Source of the DNA: Helicobacter cynogastricus
Lineage (GTDB): Bacteria > Campylobacterota > Campylobacteria > Campylobacterales > Helicobacteraceae
Assembly (NCBI RefSeq): GCF_900197855.1
Contig: NZ_FZMQ01000005.1
Span: 274,175 to 338,174, forward strand
Direction of reading: 5' to 3'
DNA length: 64,000 nucleotides
Shown here: positions 38,316-46,777 of the stretch, one piece after another
How the letters are laid out: each line of letters begins with the position of its first letter
Position numbering within the stretch: position 1 is the stretch's first letter
Notes under the pieces: model-generated
What the model was told of the DNA's origin: nothing
The model's input: only the letters and a program-made list of their open reading frames with translations
Database searches by the model: none
Translations under genes and position numbers: made by a program

Positions 38316-38580
38316 GCCCTAAAATATTGGCCATAGAAGTCATCACTAAATCAATTTTCTTAGTCTGCACGCGCTCTTGCAAGCCAGAATCAAGTTTGCA
38401 GAGTTTGCTCATTTCCTCTAGCTTTTCTTCTAAGTCCGCTTCCTCCAAGAGGAGCGCGCTGATGGCTTGGAGCTCTAGGAGGCGTTCTAATTCGGCGCGC
38501 ACCAGCTTTTGACTGGCGTGTAAGAGAACATCGCCCCATTTCTCAATGGGGTCGCCATCAAAGACCTCAAAAGAGTTCAT
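38308..38580 (-). CDS. DUF2018 protein (HP0242-like)
   Basis: 90 residues, all helical, acidic, starting MNSFEVFDGDPIEKWGDVL. This matches the small Helicobacter protein HP0242, whose homodimer has a pseudoknotted fold of intertwined helices; function is not known. It lies directly after napA (stop and ATG adjacent), as in H. pylori. Confidence 0.85.
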   Translation of the reverse strand: MNSFEVFDGDPIEKWGDVLLHASQKLVRAELERLLELQAISALLLEEADLEEKLEEMSKLCKLDSGLQERVQTKKIDLVMTSMANILGHE

Positions 38581-39021
38581 TTAGGCGAGGCTTGCCTTGA
38601 GCATCCAAAGGGCTTTTTGGAGTTTAGCCAATTCTTCATCGGCATAAGATGCGGTAACTTTATCGCCCGCCTCATCGGCAGTTTTGGAGAGCAGAGCAAA
38701 ATGCTTTTCTAGGTGTTCATAGTCTTTTAAGATAGCTTCAAAAACCTCTTTAGAGTGGAAGCTGTGTTTGCTCTCTTCTTTGACATGAGCAAGCTTGAGC
38801 GCGTCTGCCATTGTAACCACAGGAGTACCACCTAATTGCGCGACTCTCTCTGCCAAATCGTCAAATTTTTCGGCAAATTCTTCATAAACCGCTTGGGTAA
38901 ACTTATGCACCACATGAAAATCATGCCCTTTGACATTCCAATGAAAATTATGCAACTTCACGAACAATACCAAACTATCGGCTTGTAACTGTTTGAGCAA
39001 ATCAACTACTTTTGTTTTCAT
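38581..39021 (-). CDS. napA: Neutrophil-activating protein / Dps ferritin-like protein
   Basis: 146-residue Dps dodecamer subunit that stores iron and protects DNA from peroxide; in H. pylori it also activates neutrophils. Ferroxidase ligands are seen in [19 protein letters not shown] (His) and [15 protein letters not shown] (Asp, Glu). Length is two residues more than the H. pylori protein. Start ATG 39021 has AAGGAT upstream. First gene of the DUF2018/prenyl/hemA/proS/hemC run; a TAGAAT -10 lies upstream. Confidence 0.97.
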   Translation of the reverse strand: MKTKVVDLLKQLQADSLVLFVKLHNFHWNVKGHDFHVVHKFTQAVYEEFAEKFDDLAERVAQLGGTPVVTMADALKLAHVKEESKHSFHSKEVFEAILKDYEHLEKHFALLSKTADEAGDKVTASYADEELAKLQKALWMLKASLA

Positions 39022-39070
39022 TTTTATAAAATCCTTTTTGTTTATTTCTAATCCAAAAGGTTAGTCCCCT

Positions 39071-39076
39071 ATTCTA
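39071..39076 (-). promoter_or_regulatory. Probable -10 box of napA
   Basis: On the minus strand, AGTTAGAATAG with TAGAAT, 50 bases before the napA ATG, in the 136-base divergent gap with the carbonic anhydrase gene. The gap is AT-rich and could hold metal or stress operators, but no operator was recognised. Confidence 0.45.
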
Positions 39077-39157
39077 ACTTAAAATGGTTAATAAGTCTCT
39101 TTAGACCTAAGTGTAGTATAGTAAGTCCATCTCAATAAATTAGAATAAAGGATAGCG

Positions 39158-39913
39158 ATGAAAAAACTCTTGTTACTATGTGCATTTGGCATATCTTTAG
39201 GAATGGGTGCAGATAGTCCACATAAATGGGGCTACAACTCTCCTAGTACTCCCCGCCAATGGGGTGATTTACATAAAGATTTCGAGCTGTGTAAAAGTGG
39301 TAAAAATCAATCTCCTATCGATATTGAACACTACTATTACACTCCAAATAAGGAGGATTTGGCAGCAGTGTATCAAAATAAGGCCAAACCCACTTCTCTC
39401 ACTTATGCGCATCATACGCTTGTCGTACAATTCAATAGTGCACAAAACCACATTCTCTACCGCGATCATGTCTATAAGCTGGTAAATTTGCACTTCCATA
39501 CCCCGATGGAATTTAGCATTCACAAGCACCGCCAACCCTTGAGCATGCACATGGTACACCAAGATGCCAATGGACTTTTACTCGTCTTGGGAATAGGTTT
39601 TGAAATTGGCAAACCCAATGAAATGATCACGCGTCTGTTAGAAGCTTATGCGCATAAACAAGTCCCTAAATCCCTAGACTTAGAAAACCTGCTTCCTGCT
39701 AGCATCAATTACTACCACTTCAATGGATCGCTCACCACTCCCCCCTGTACAGAGGGCGTGGCGTGGTTTATTATTGAGGAAACCTTGAGCGTCTCTAAGG
39801 AGCAATTAGCAGCTCTGCAAAAAATCATGCACCATGTTAAAAACAACCGCCCACCCCAAAAGGATTACAATAGCGTGATTGTCAAGAGTTCAGCCGTATT
39901 GCGCGAGCCCTAA
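39158..39913 (+). CDS. Periplasmic alpha-carbonic anhydrase
   Basis: Interconverts CO2 and bicarbonate in the periplasm; in H. pylori it buffers the periplasm with urease-derived CO2. 251 residues with a signal peptide (MKKLLLLCAFGISLGMGA). NQSPIDIEHY, zinc ligands in VNLHFHTPMEF and LSMHMVHQD, and SLTTPPCTEGVAWFII are family hallmarks. Start ATG 39158 follows AAGGATAG. The 3' end overlaps the convergent miaA by 32 bases. Confidence 0.96.
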   Translation: MKKLLLLCAFGISLGMGADSPHKWGYNSPSTPRQWGDLHKDFELCKSGKNQSPIDIEHYYYTPNKEDLAAVYQNKAKPTSLTYAHHTLVVQFNSAQNHILYRDHVYKLVNLHFHTPMEFSIHKHRQPLSMHMVHQDANGLLLVLGIGFEIGKPNEMITRLLEAYAHKQVPKSLDLENLLPASINYYHFNGSLTTPPCTEGVAWFIIEETLSVSKEQLAALQKIMHHVKNNRPPQKDYNSVIVKSSAVLREP

Positions 39914-40772
39914 TATCCTCTAAGATTCCCGCGCGCTCCAAGTGCGCGATGTTTGCAAACTGATTTTTATTAAAGGTGATTTGGCGTTTGGCCAGTTGGC
40001 AGGTGTGCGTATAGATCGCCTCTTCTAGGTGTGCTAGGTTAAGTTTGCCCTGCAAATATTCCAAGCATTCCTTAGGTCCGATCGCTTTAAAGGGCTGATG
40101 ATGACTGCCATATTGGTGCGCCAAACTCTCCACCTCTGCAACAATTCCCTGCTTGAGCATGTTTTTTGTACGCTGGGCGATTTGTGCGCGCAATATCTCC
40201 TTAGGCAGGCTGAGGGTGTAGAGCTTTACGGGCAGGTGAAAAGGGATTTTAGGGTGGGTGGCAAAATACACGCTAGGGGGGGTTTGCGTACCAAAATAAA
40301 TTTCTAGGGCTTTTTGGAGGCGGTAGCTGTCCTTAGGGTGGATTTTTTGCGCGTACAAAGGGTCTACTTGGATTAAAAAATCATAAGGGTTAGCCAGTTC
40401 TTTTATGCGCGCACGCACGCCCTCATCTACAAGAGGCATAGGACTTAGTCCCTCTAAAATGCTTTTAAGATAAAACCCACTGCCTCCCACCAAGAGCAAA
40501 ACCCGTTTTGAGCTAAAAGCCAAAGCTTTTTGTAATTCTTGAGCAAATACGATGGCGTTATTGGGTTGAGAAATGTCTAAAATATCGATCGCATAATGCT
40601 TAATACGCGCCAAATCCTGTGCGCTGGGTTTAGCGGCCGCGATATTGAAATCTTTATAGATACTCAAAGAATCTAGTGAAAAAATTTCTGCGTCTAACTC
40701 TTGAGCAAGCTGTAAAGCAAGAGCACTCTTACCACTCCCACTAGGCCCCAAAATGGCAAAGAGGCTAGGCAC
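39882..40772 (-). CDS. miaA: tRNA dimethylallyltransferase
   Basis: Adds the isopentenyl group to A37 of tRNAs reading UNN codons. P-loop ILGPSGSGKSALALQLA, SLDSLSIYKDFNIAAAKPS, LVGGSGFYLKSIL, and AIGPKECLEYLQ. 296 residues. The start is GTG at 40772, overlapping the rsfS stop by one base (TAGTG). Last gene of the uvrC-nikR-nadD-rsfS-miaA run. Confidence 0.95.
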   Translation of the reverse strand: MPSLFAILGPSGSGKSALALQLAQELDAEIFSLDSLSIYKDFNIAAAKPSAQDLARIKHYAIDILDISQPNNAIVFAQELQKALAFSSKRVLLLVGGSGFYLKSILEGLSPMPLVDEGVRARIKELANPYDFLIQVDPLYAQKIHPKDSYRLQKALEIYFGTQTPPSVYFATHPKIPFHLPVKLYTLSLPKEILRAQIAQRTKNMLKQGIVAEVESLAHQYGSHHQPFKAIGPKECLEYLQGKLNLAHLEEAIYTHTCQLAKRQITFNKNQFANIAHLERAGILEDIRARAIRLNS

Positions 40773-41098
40773 TAGGGAGCTTTATAGGTACTCAAAAACC
40801 CCTCTAAATCAAAATGCACGCGTTGTTGATGGGTGAATAAATGCACCATCATGTCTCCTAAATCAATGATGATCCACTCCTCATTTTGTGCGTCCACCGC
40901 ATAAAATTGCTCTCCTAAGGGCTTGAGCGCGCTTTTGAGGTGATCGAGCAGAGCTAGGGCGTGCTTGGGAGCTAGGGTAGTGGCAATAATCACCTTTTGA
41001 GTCACATAGGCGCGATCGCTCAGATCAAAAACCACAATATCGCTCGCCTTTTTGTCCTCTAAGAGCGCGACAATTCTTTCAATTCTAGGATCAGACAT
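40772..41098 (-). CDS. rsfS: Ribosomal silencing factor RsfS
   Basis: Binds L14 and blocks subunit joining under starvation. 108 residues with the family's DIVVFDLSDRA, YVTQKVIIATTLAPKHALAL, and EWIIIDLGDMMVHLF. Overlaps nadD by eight bases, the very common nadD-rsfS pairing. Confidence 0.94.
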   Translation of the reverse strand: MSDPRIERIVALLEDKKASDIVVFDLSDRAYVTQKVIIATTLAPKHALALLDHLKSALKPLGEQFYAVDAQNEEWIIIDLGDMMVHLFTHQQRVHFDLEGFLSTYKAP

Positions 41099-41672
41099 GG
41101 ATTTCCTTAAACGCTTGAATCACCCCTCCTTGTAAGGTGGGGGGCAGGTGAGAGGGGATTTTATGTTGGGCTAAGAGGGCTTTAATCTGGGTGGAAGAAA
41201 TACGTTCTTGAATGCGTGGCAGAGGGATATAGAGCGAATCTAAGCGGGGCTCAAGGGGGTAGCCCTCTCGTTGCACTACGACAAATTCTGCCAGCTCCTG
41301 CATGGTAGCATAGCCCTCCCACTGGGACAGATGCGCCAAATTATCCGCACCGATCACAAAATAGAGTTTGCTAGGGCGCAGGCTGTGGTGAAAATGCAAC
41401 ACACTCTCCACGCTAGGCACGGGGCGTTGTGCACAGATTTCAAAATCACTCACTTCTACCTTAGAAAACCCGCTTAAAAGCCCACGCATCCAAGCAAGCC
41501 TCTGTTTTGGGCTAAAGCAAGGTGCGCCCTTAAAGGGGTTTTGATAGGCTACCAGCACAAAAAGACGATCGATATCCAAATGTTCTAAAATCTGCGCAAC
41601 CACCTCCAAATGGGCGATATGAGGGGGATCAAAACTCCCCCCATAAAGGGCGATTTTAAGTGTTTTGCTCAA
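41091..41672 (-). CDS. nadD: Nicotinate-nucleotide adenylyltransferase
   Basis: Makes deamido-NAD. [18 protein letters not shown] has the nucleotidyltransferase (H/T)IGH-type motif; [16 protein letters not shown] and [12 protein letters not shown] are also typical. 193 residues. The start is TTG at 41672, 17 bases inside the end of nikR. Confidence 0.94.
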   Translation of the reverse strand: MSKTLKIALYGGSFDPPHIAHLEVVAQILEHLDIDRLFVLVAYQNPFKGAPCFSPKQRLAWMRGLLSGFSKVEVSDFEICAQRPVPSVESVLHFHHSLRPSKLYFVIGADNLAHLSQWEGYATMQELAEFVVVQREGYPLEPRLDSLYIPLPRIQERISSTQIKALLAQHKIPSHLPPTLQGGVIQAFKEIHV

Positions 41673-42108
41673 AACTGGAAGCCTTTGTTAATTTGGAAAA
41701 TTTCACGCCCTTAAGCCCCCCAATTTCTAAGTGCAAACGCATGATTTCTGAAGGTTTGCCATTAATAATAATAGTTTCTAGGCAATTATTAAGATCGAGG
41801 TGTACATGGGTTGTGCACATAATGGTAATATGGCTTTCATGCTGAATATCAATGATCTTTTGGTTGAGCTCGCGCTGATGATGATCGTAGATAATCACCA
41901 AAACCGCCACAGTGAGCCCTTCTTTAGTCGTGCCAAAATTTTCATCATTGGACCAATTATCCTCTACCAATTTTTCACGGATCATATCGCGCACTAATTC
42001 AGATCGCGAAGAATAGCCGTTTTTAATGATACGATTGTCCAGTTCATCCAATAAATTTTGTTGCAAAGATACAGAAAACCTAATAATGGTGTCGTCTTTA
42101 TGCTCCAT
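41656..42108 (-). CDS. nikR: Nickel-responsive regulator NikR
   Basis: Nickel-dependent ribbon-helix-helix repressor/activator; in H. pylori it controls urease, nickel uptake and Fur. The N-terminal RHH domain is [19 protein letters not shown] with [17 protein letters not shown]; the C-terminal ACT-like domain has nickel ligands in YDHHQRE, TTHVHLD and NNCLETI. 150 residues from ATG 42108, behind AAGGGA; an earlier in-frame codon lacks a site. Its own targets (urease) are not in the window. Confidence 0.97.
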   Translation of the reverse strand: MEHKDDTIIRFSVSLQQNLLDELDNRIIKNGYSSRSELVRDMIREKLVEDNWSNDENFGTTKEGLTVAVLVIIYDHHQRELNQKIIDIQHESHITIMCTTHVHLDLNNCLETIIINGKPSEIMRLHLEIGGLKGVKFSKLTKASSFEQNT

Positions 42109-42158
42109 AAATTCCCTTATTTGCAAAAAATTCTCACATTCTAATCTAATTTGGCTTA

Positions 42159-43412
42159 TTAGCCCCTAATTTGGGCGAGGAATTTGGTGCGGTGGAAGTT
42201 AATAGCGTAACGATGTGCCTCATCCCTTAAGCGTTGCAAGAACTGCAAACAGGAGTCATTGGCCTTCAAGCGCAACACTCGATCACGCGTGTAGATCACA
42301 TCGGGTATATCTCCTAGCGATCGCTGGGTTTTCCCTCCTCTCTTGGACTTAGCAATGCCTAGCACCTCTATGTTTTGCCCCACGCTTTGCAAAACCTGCA
42401 GGGCGATACGCACCTGTACGCGCCCTCCATCTATAAGCCATAAGTGCGGAGGGTTTTGCATTCTTTGGGCGCGCCGCTCCAACAACTCGCGCATTTGGGC
42501 ATATTCATCTCTGCCTTGCAAGAGATAACGCCGGTAGGCTTTTTTCACCCATTCCCCCTTTTCAAGCACCACCATCGCGCCCACGCAATGGCTTTGGGCG
42601 TGATGACTTACATCAAAAATCTCAATACGCTCAGGGGGGACGCGTAGCCCTAAAAGCACCTGCAGAGCGCGCGCAGGATTCTCTAGGGGGATTTGCAGGC
42701 GTTCTAGTAAGGCTTGAATTTTGCCTAAACGATCGCGCCATAGGGCTGCCTCCTCATAGCGTTCTTGAGAGGCAAGCGCGTGCATGCGCGCTTGAATACG
42801 CGTGCATAACAGAGGCAGATTTTCTAAAAGAGCGACCCCCTCTTGGAGCAAATGCGCGTATTCTTGGGCACTAATTTTGCTCGCACAAGGAGCAGCGCAA
42901 CGCTTAATTTCATAGAATACACAAGGGGATTTGCCCCGCACACAGCTAGGACTTTGCACGAGGGGAAAAAATTCTAACAAGCTCTCTAAAATTTCCTTAG
43001 CTCCCAAACTAAAAGGGCCAAAACAGCGCAAGTGTTCGCTAGGGTGTCTTTGTAGGTGTAACACTGGATAGGGCAGAGCAGGGTCAAAACAGACATAGGG
43101 GTAGGTCTTAGAATCCTTGAGCAAAATATTATAACGAGGTTGGTATTGCTTGATGAGGCGATCTTCTAGCAGTAGGGCTTCATGCTCATTGGGAGTTAGG
43201 CGGTATTCTAGGCGTGCGATCCTAGAGACCATATCGCGCACACGCGCGCTATTTCTAGGGTTGGGCAAGATGCGCTCCTCTTGTAGGCTAAAATAGCTCA
43301 AGACGCGCTTTTTAAGATTTTTTGCCTTGCCAATGTAGAGTAAGCACTCAGTAGTGTCCCAGTAAAGATACACTCCACAACTTTGGGGCAGATTCTCAAG
43401 TTGGGCGCGCAT
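42159..43412 (-). CDS. uvrC: UvrC excinuclease subunit, unusually short
   Basis: Nucleotide excision repair nuclease. The GIY-YIG domain ([42 protein letters not shown]) is intact. A Cys cluster follows ([21 protein letters not shown]), then a UVR-like helix ([20 protein letters not shown]), then the RNase H-like core ([33 protein letters not shown]). The chain is only 417 residues against about 600. About 100 residues between the UVR helix and the RNase H core, and the C-terminal tandem HhH domain, are missing. ATG 43412 is chosen; a longer start at 43532 adds unrelated sequence that overlaps the neighbour. Confidence 0.85.
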   Translation of the reverse strand: MRAQLENLPQSCGVYLYWDTTECLLYIGKAKNLKKRVLSYFSLQEERILPNPRNSARVRDMVSRIARLEYRLTPNEHEALLLEDRLIKQYQPRYNILLKDSKTYPYVCFDPALPYPVLHLQRHPSEHLRCFGPFSLGAKEILESLLEFFPLVQSPSCVRGKSPCVFYEIKRCAAPCASKISAQEYAHLLQEGVALLENLPLLCTRIQARMHALASQERYEEAALWRDRLGKIQALLERLQIPLENPARALQVLLGLRVPPERIEIFDVSHHAQSHCVGAMVVLEKGEWVKKAYRRYLLQGRDEYAQMRELLERRAQRMQNPPHLWLIDGGRVQVRIALQVLQSVGQNIEVLGIAKSKRGGKTQRSLGDIPDVIYTRDRVLRLKANDSCLQFLQRLRDEAHRYAINFHRTKFLAQIRG

Positions 43413-43842
43413 GTTGCTTGATACAGGCACGGATATGCTCAAAGAGGGCTTTAAGCTCGGGGTCGTTAGCGTGGTTAGTGAAATCACCCTGTGCGCATTC
43501 TTGATAATAGAGTTTTGGAGGCTTGGGGACAAATTTTGTTCGAATCACTTGGGGCACATAGGCTTTCACCTCAAGGGGTGCTGGGGGTTCTAAATCTAGG
43601 TTCTGCACTTCCCGTAACAAGGTTTGGCTAAATTCGCGAGCATGTTTGCAAAAATAAGTGTGTGCGCTCGGGTGGCTAAAAGCAAGCCAGAGTTTAGAGT
43701 TTTTAATTATAATAGAGCTAATCGCCTCTCGAATGGAAAGGGGCAAAAAAAGCTTAAGCTGATTGAGTTTAAGGCGCATATCTAGGGGTTTTAAGAAAGG
43801 TTGGTTTTGCAAATCAGAGAGAATATTTTGGGCATTTTTCAT
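43396..43842 (-). CDS. DUF721/DciA-like hypothetical protein
   Basis: 148 residues with no signal peptide. MRLKLNQLKLFLPLSIREAISS, then LWLAFSHPSAHTYFCKHAREF resembles the DUF721 pattern, whose DciA branch loads replicative helicase, but similarity is weak. The basic, proline-rich C-terminus includes VIRTKFVPKPPKLYYQ. The start may be ATG 43842 or ATG 43779; the later one avoids overlap with the divergent lipoprotein gene. It overlaps the uvrC start by 17 bases. Confidence 0.55.
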   Translation of the reverse strand: MKNAQNILSDLQNQPFLKPLDMRLKLNQLKLFLPLSIREAISSIIIKNSKLWLAFSHPSAHTYFCKHAREFSQTLLREVQNLDLEPPAPLEVKAYVPQVIRTKFVPKPPKLYYQECAQGDFTNHANDPELKALFEHIRACIKQHARPT

Positions 43843-43974
43843 GGGGTTATCTTAGCATGTTTGTTAACAGGTTGTGGCTATAAAGCCCCTCCTTTTTATA
43901 AAACAAAATCCCTCTCCTACCCTCAAGCCCAAATGCCAAACTCTAATCATTCCATCCAAGAAGGTAACCCCTGA
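43807..43974 (+). CDS. Micro-lipoprotein, LptM/YifL-like
   Basis: A 55-codon frame from TTG 43807 (AAAGG upstream), or 48 codons from TTG 43828. It encodes a hydrophobic leader ending in the lipobox LACLLTGC, followed directly by GYKAPPFYKTKS, then a short polar tail. The Cys-Gly-x-Lys-(G/A)-P-x-(Y/F) pattern after the lipobox is that of LptM (YifL), a short lipoprotein that assists maturation of the LPS translocon LptD; related micro-lipoproteins often precede lysine/DAP genes. The stop TGA directly abuts the dapC ATG. No ATG start is available, and the 5' end lies across the start of the divergent DUF721 gene. Confidence 0.65.
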   Translation: MQIRENILGIFHGVILACLLTGCGYKAPPFYKTKSLSYPQAQMPNSNHSIQEGNP

Positions 43975-45105
43975 ATGCAATTCACCCCTTATCCCTTTGA
44001 ACGCCTAAATGCCCTCTTGCACGGGCTAAATCCTCCTAAGATTTTTGATCTGAGCATTGGCGAACCCCAATTTCCCACACCTCCATCTATCCAACAAGCC
44101 CTACAAGCCCACACGGACACACTCAGATTTTATCCCAAAAGCGGGGGAGAGGACTTTCTCAAAGAAGCCCAAGTGAGTTTTATAGAGCGCCATTTCAAAG
44201 TGCGCTTAAGGATGGAGCAAATCTTACCCACCCTAGGTTCTAAAGAAACGCTTTTTAACTTCCCCATCTTTTATTTGCATGACAAACCTCAGCCCAAGAT
44301 CGCCATGCCCGATCCCCTCTATCAAGTGTATTTAGCTAGTGCGCAAGTTGCCAAAGCTACGCCTCTTTTTATGCCTTTAAGCCCTGCTAATGACTTCACC
44401 CCTGAGCTAGACCCCGCGCTCAAGCCCGACTTAGTGATTTTAAACTCGCCTAATAATCCCACTGGGCGCACCTTGAGCTTAGAAGAGTTAAAAGTTTGGG
44501 TCTTGCGCGCTCTGCAGGAAAATTTTCTATTGCTCAATGATGAATGTTATAGCAATATTTACGCCTCCACGCCCCCGCCCTCTATTTTGCAAGCCTGCTT
44601 AGAAGTGGGCAATAGAGAATTTAAAAATGTCTTAGCAATCCATTCGCTTTCTAAGAGTTTGAGTGCCCCAGGGGCGCGCAGTGGCTACATCGCTGGGGAT
44701 GCCAATATTTTGAACAAATACAAGATTTTTAGGGGCTATAGCGGGTGTGCGATCCCCTTGCCCTTGCAATATGCTAGCGCAGCAGGGTGGTTAGATTTTG
44801 AACAACAAGAGCAAATCCGTCAAGCCTATGCGCGCAATCTACAACTTGCTCAAGAAATTTTGGGCGTGCGCGTTTTCCCCACAAGCTTTTATGTGTGGCT
44901 TTACGCCCATCATGGAGAGGATTTTGCCCGTCATCTCTTCACTCACACAGGGATTAAAGTCCTTCCTGGGGGCTTTTTAAGCCCGAGTGATAGCCCGCAT
45001 AGCGCGCCTTTTGTGCGCGTGGCATTGGTCTATGAAAATATGCGCCCTATTTTAAAAACCTTAAAAGACGCGCACCAAAGCTATTTAAAGAGCCTGTCAT
45101 GCTAG
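43975..45105 (+). CDS. dapC: Succinyldiaminopimelate aminotransferase (class I/II PLP enzyme)
   Basis: Probable transaminase of the lysine/diaminopimelate pathway. 376 residues. [49 protein letters not shown] and the PLP-lysine segment [17 protein letters not shown] identify the fold type I aminotransferase. The role is inferred from the neighbouring murC and the matching H. pylori order (aminotransferase-murC-small membrane protein-mutS2). The last seven bases overlap murC. Confidence 0.85.
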   Translation: MQFTPYPFERLNALLHGLNPPKIFDLSIGEPQFPTPPSIQQALQAHTDTLRFYPKSGGEDFLKEAQVSFIERHFKVRLRMEQILPTLGSKETLFNFPIFYLHDKPQPKIAMPDPLYQVYLASAQVAKATPLFMPLSPANDFTPELDPALKPDLVILNSPNNPTGRTLSLEELKVWVLRALQENFLLLNDECYSNIYASTPPPSILQACLEVGNREFKNVLAIHSLSKSLSAPGARSGYIAGDANILNKYKIFRGYSGCAIPLPLQYASAAGWLDFEQQEQIRQAYARNLQLAQEILGVRVFPTSFYVWLYAHHGEDFARHLFTHTGIKVLPGGFLSPSDSPHSAPFVRVALVYENMRPILKTLKDAHQSYLKSLSC

Positions 45106-46433
45106 ATCGTCCCATCCACACCTATAAAATCCACTTTATTGGCATTGGAGGTATTGGTATTTCAGGACTAGCTAAATACCTTAAGGCACAGGGCGCGGTG
45201 GTGAGTGGCTCGGACCTTGTGCAAAGCACTATCACGGACTATCTAGCCAATTTGGGCATTCCTATCACCATTCCCCACAACCCTAATGCGCTCAAGGATC
45301 AAGAAGTGGTGATCCACTCGGCTATTATCAAGGTAGATAATGTGGAGATTGTAGCGGCAATGGAGAAAAATTGCCTCATTCTTTCGCGTAAACGGGCGTT
45401 AGAATACATTTTAGGGGATAAGCGTGTTTTTAGTGTATGCGGGGCGCATGGCAAGAGCACCACGAGCGCGATGTTAAGCGCATTATTGCCCCATTTTGGG
45501 GCGATCATCGGGGCGACCAGCAAGGATTTTGGCTCTAATGTGCGCGAGAGTGATAGTTCTAGCTTGGTCTTTGAAGCTGATGAATCCGATCAAAGCTTTT
45601 TGCATTCCAACCCCTATTGTTCTCTAGTAACCAATGCTGAGGTGGAACATTTAGATGGTTATGATTACAATTTAAAAGCGTTTTATCAAGCCTATACAGA
45701 CTTTTTAAAGCTGGCTAAAAAGCGCGTGATTAATATCAGCGACCCCTTTTTAAAAGAGTGTAGCTTAGAGGCGATCCGCCTAGACCCTGCGCGCGACATC
45801 AGTCAAATTAGCTATTTTTTAAGAGAGGATGAGCCCTATACGCGTTTTAAGCTCAAAGATTACGGCTTTTTTGAGGTGTGGGGTTTGGGGGCGCACACAG
45901 CTAGCAATGCAGCCCTGGCGATTTTGGCCGCTCTTGAAGAACTGCCCTTAGAGAGTCTGCGCGCCAATCTGCTCAATTTCAAGGGTATCAAGAAACGCTT
46001 TGATATCATTCAAAAAGACTCGTTACTACTCATTGATGACTACGCCCACCACCCTACAGAGATTTGTGCCACTTTGCAGGCCCTGCAAACCTACGCCCAA
46101 CTCAAAGGACTCAAAGAGGGTATTGTCATTTGGCAACCTCATAAATTCTCTCGCCTCTTGGATAATTTAGAGGGTTTTCAAGAATGCTTTAAAAATCCCA
46201 TTGTAAGTCAGCTCTATATCTTGCCTGTGTGGCGCGCAGGTGAGAAACCCCGCGAAGTGGATATGCATGCCCTCTTTGGGCACTTGCAACCCACTTTTAT
46301 TGATTCTATGTGGCGCACTTCAAAGGGCTTAGAACTCTTTGTGCAGGGGGTCAAGATTCGCACCTTGCATAATGGGTTAGTGATAGGCTTTGGAGCAGGG
46401 GATATCACCACCCAACTTAGAGGAGAGGTTTAA
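45099..46433 (+). CDS. murC: UDP-N-acetylmuramate-alanine ligase
   Basis: Adds L-Ala to UDP-MurNAc. [17 protein letters not shown] at the N-terminus, ATP loop [51 protein letters not shown], and [10 protein letters not shown]. 444 residues. The usual GTHGKTT loop reads GAHGKST here, as in some Campylobacterota. It ends one base into the next gene's ATG. Confidence 0.96.
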   Translation: MLDRPIHTYKIHFIGIGGIGISGLAKYLKAQGAVVSGSDLVQSTITDYLANLGIPITIPHNPNALKDQEVVIHSAIIKVDNVEIVAAMEKNCLILSRKRALEYILGDKRVFSVCGAHGKSTTSAMLSALLPHFGAIIGATSKDFGSNVRESDSSSLVFEADESDQSFLHSNPYCSLVTNAEVEHLDGYDYNLKAFYQAYTDFLKLAKKRVINISDPFLKECSLEAIRLDPARDISQISYFLREDEPYTRFKLKDYGFFEVWGLGAHTASNAALAILAALEELPLESLRANLLNFKGIKKRFDIIQKDSLLLIDDYAHHPTEICATLQALQTYAQLKGLKEGIVIWQPHKFSRLLDNLEGFQECFKNPIVSQLYILPVWRAGEKPREVDMHALFGHLQPTFIDSMWRTSKGLELFVQGVKIRTLHNGLVIGFGAGDITTQLRGEV

Positions 46434-46777
46434 TGGGGGCGTGGATCGTTTTAGCCCTTGTCTTGATCTTGCTTTGGTTTATATTTAAAGATTTTGGATT
46501 GGTGCGTTTTAAGCAAAAGTTACTGAGCGCGCTCGCGCTTGTGGTGTTAGGAGGGATGGTAGGATTTTATACCTATGAGCAAGATAAGAATAACCGCGCC
46601 CAAATGGATTTACAGCGCGCCTTTTTACGCGGGGAAACTTTATTATGCGGCCATGTAGAGGTAAATAATAAAAACTTCAATCTTGTTACGGGCACTTTAA
46701 GTTTTTTGGGCAAGCCCAATGGTCCCATGAAAGACACCTTGATTGATTTGCAATCTTGTCAGAAAAAGACCCCTTGA
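46433..46777 (+). CDS. Small membrane-anchored protein of unknown function (HP0622-like)
   Basis: 114 residues: two N-terminal membrane segments (WIVLALVLILLWFIF; LLSALALVVLGGMVGFYTY), then a soluble C-terminal domain with GETLLCGHVEVNNKNFNLVTG. Cys in LLCGH and LQSCQ may pair. No known function. Found between murC and mutS2 in H. pylori as well. ATG overlaps the murC stop by one base. Confidence 0.8.
   Translation: MGAWIVLALVLILLWFIFKDFGLVRFKQKLLSALALVVLGGMVGFYTYEQDKNNRAQMDLQRAFLRGETLLCGHVEVNNKNFNLVTGTLSFLGKPNGPMKDTLIDLQSCQKKTP

Noticed and set aside
39022-39157. NikR, Fur or other operator in the napA/carbonic anhydrase divergent gap
   Set aside because: AT-rich with partial dyads but no match strong enough to call by eye.
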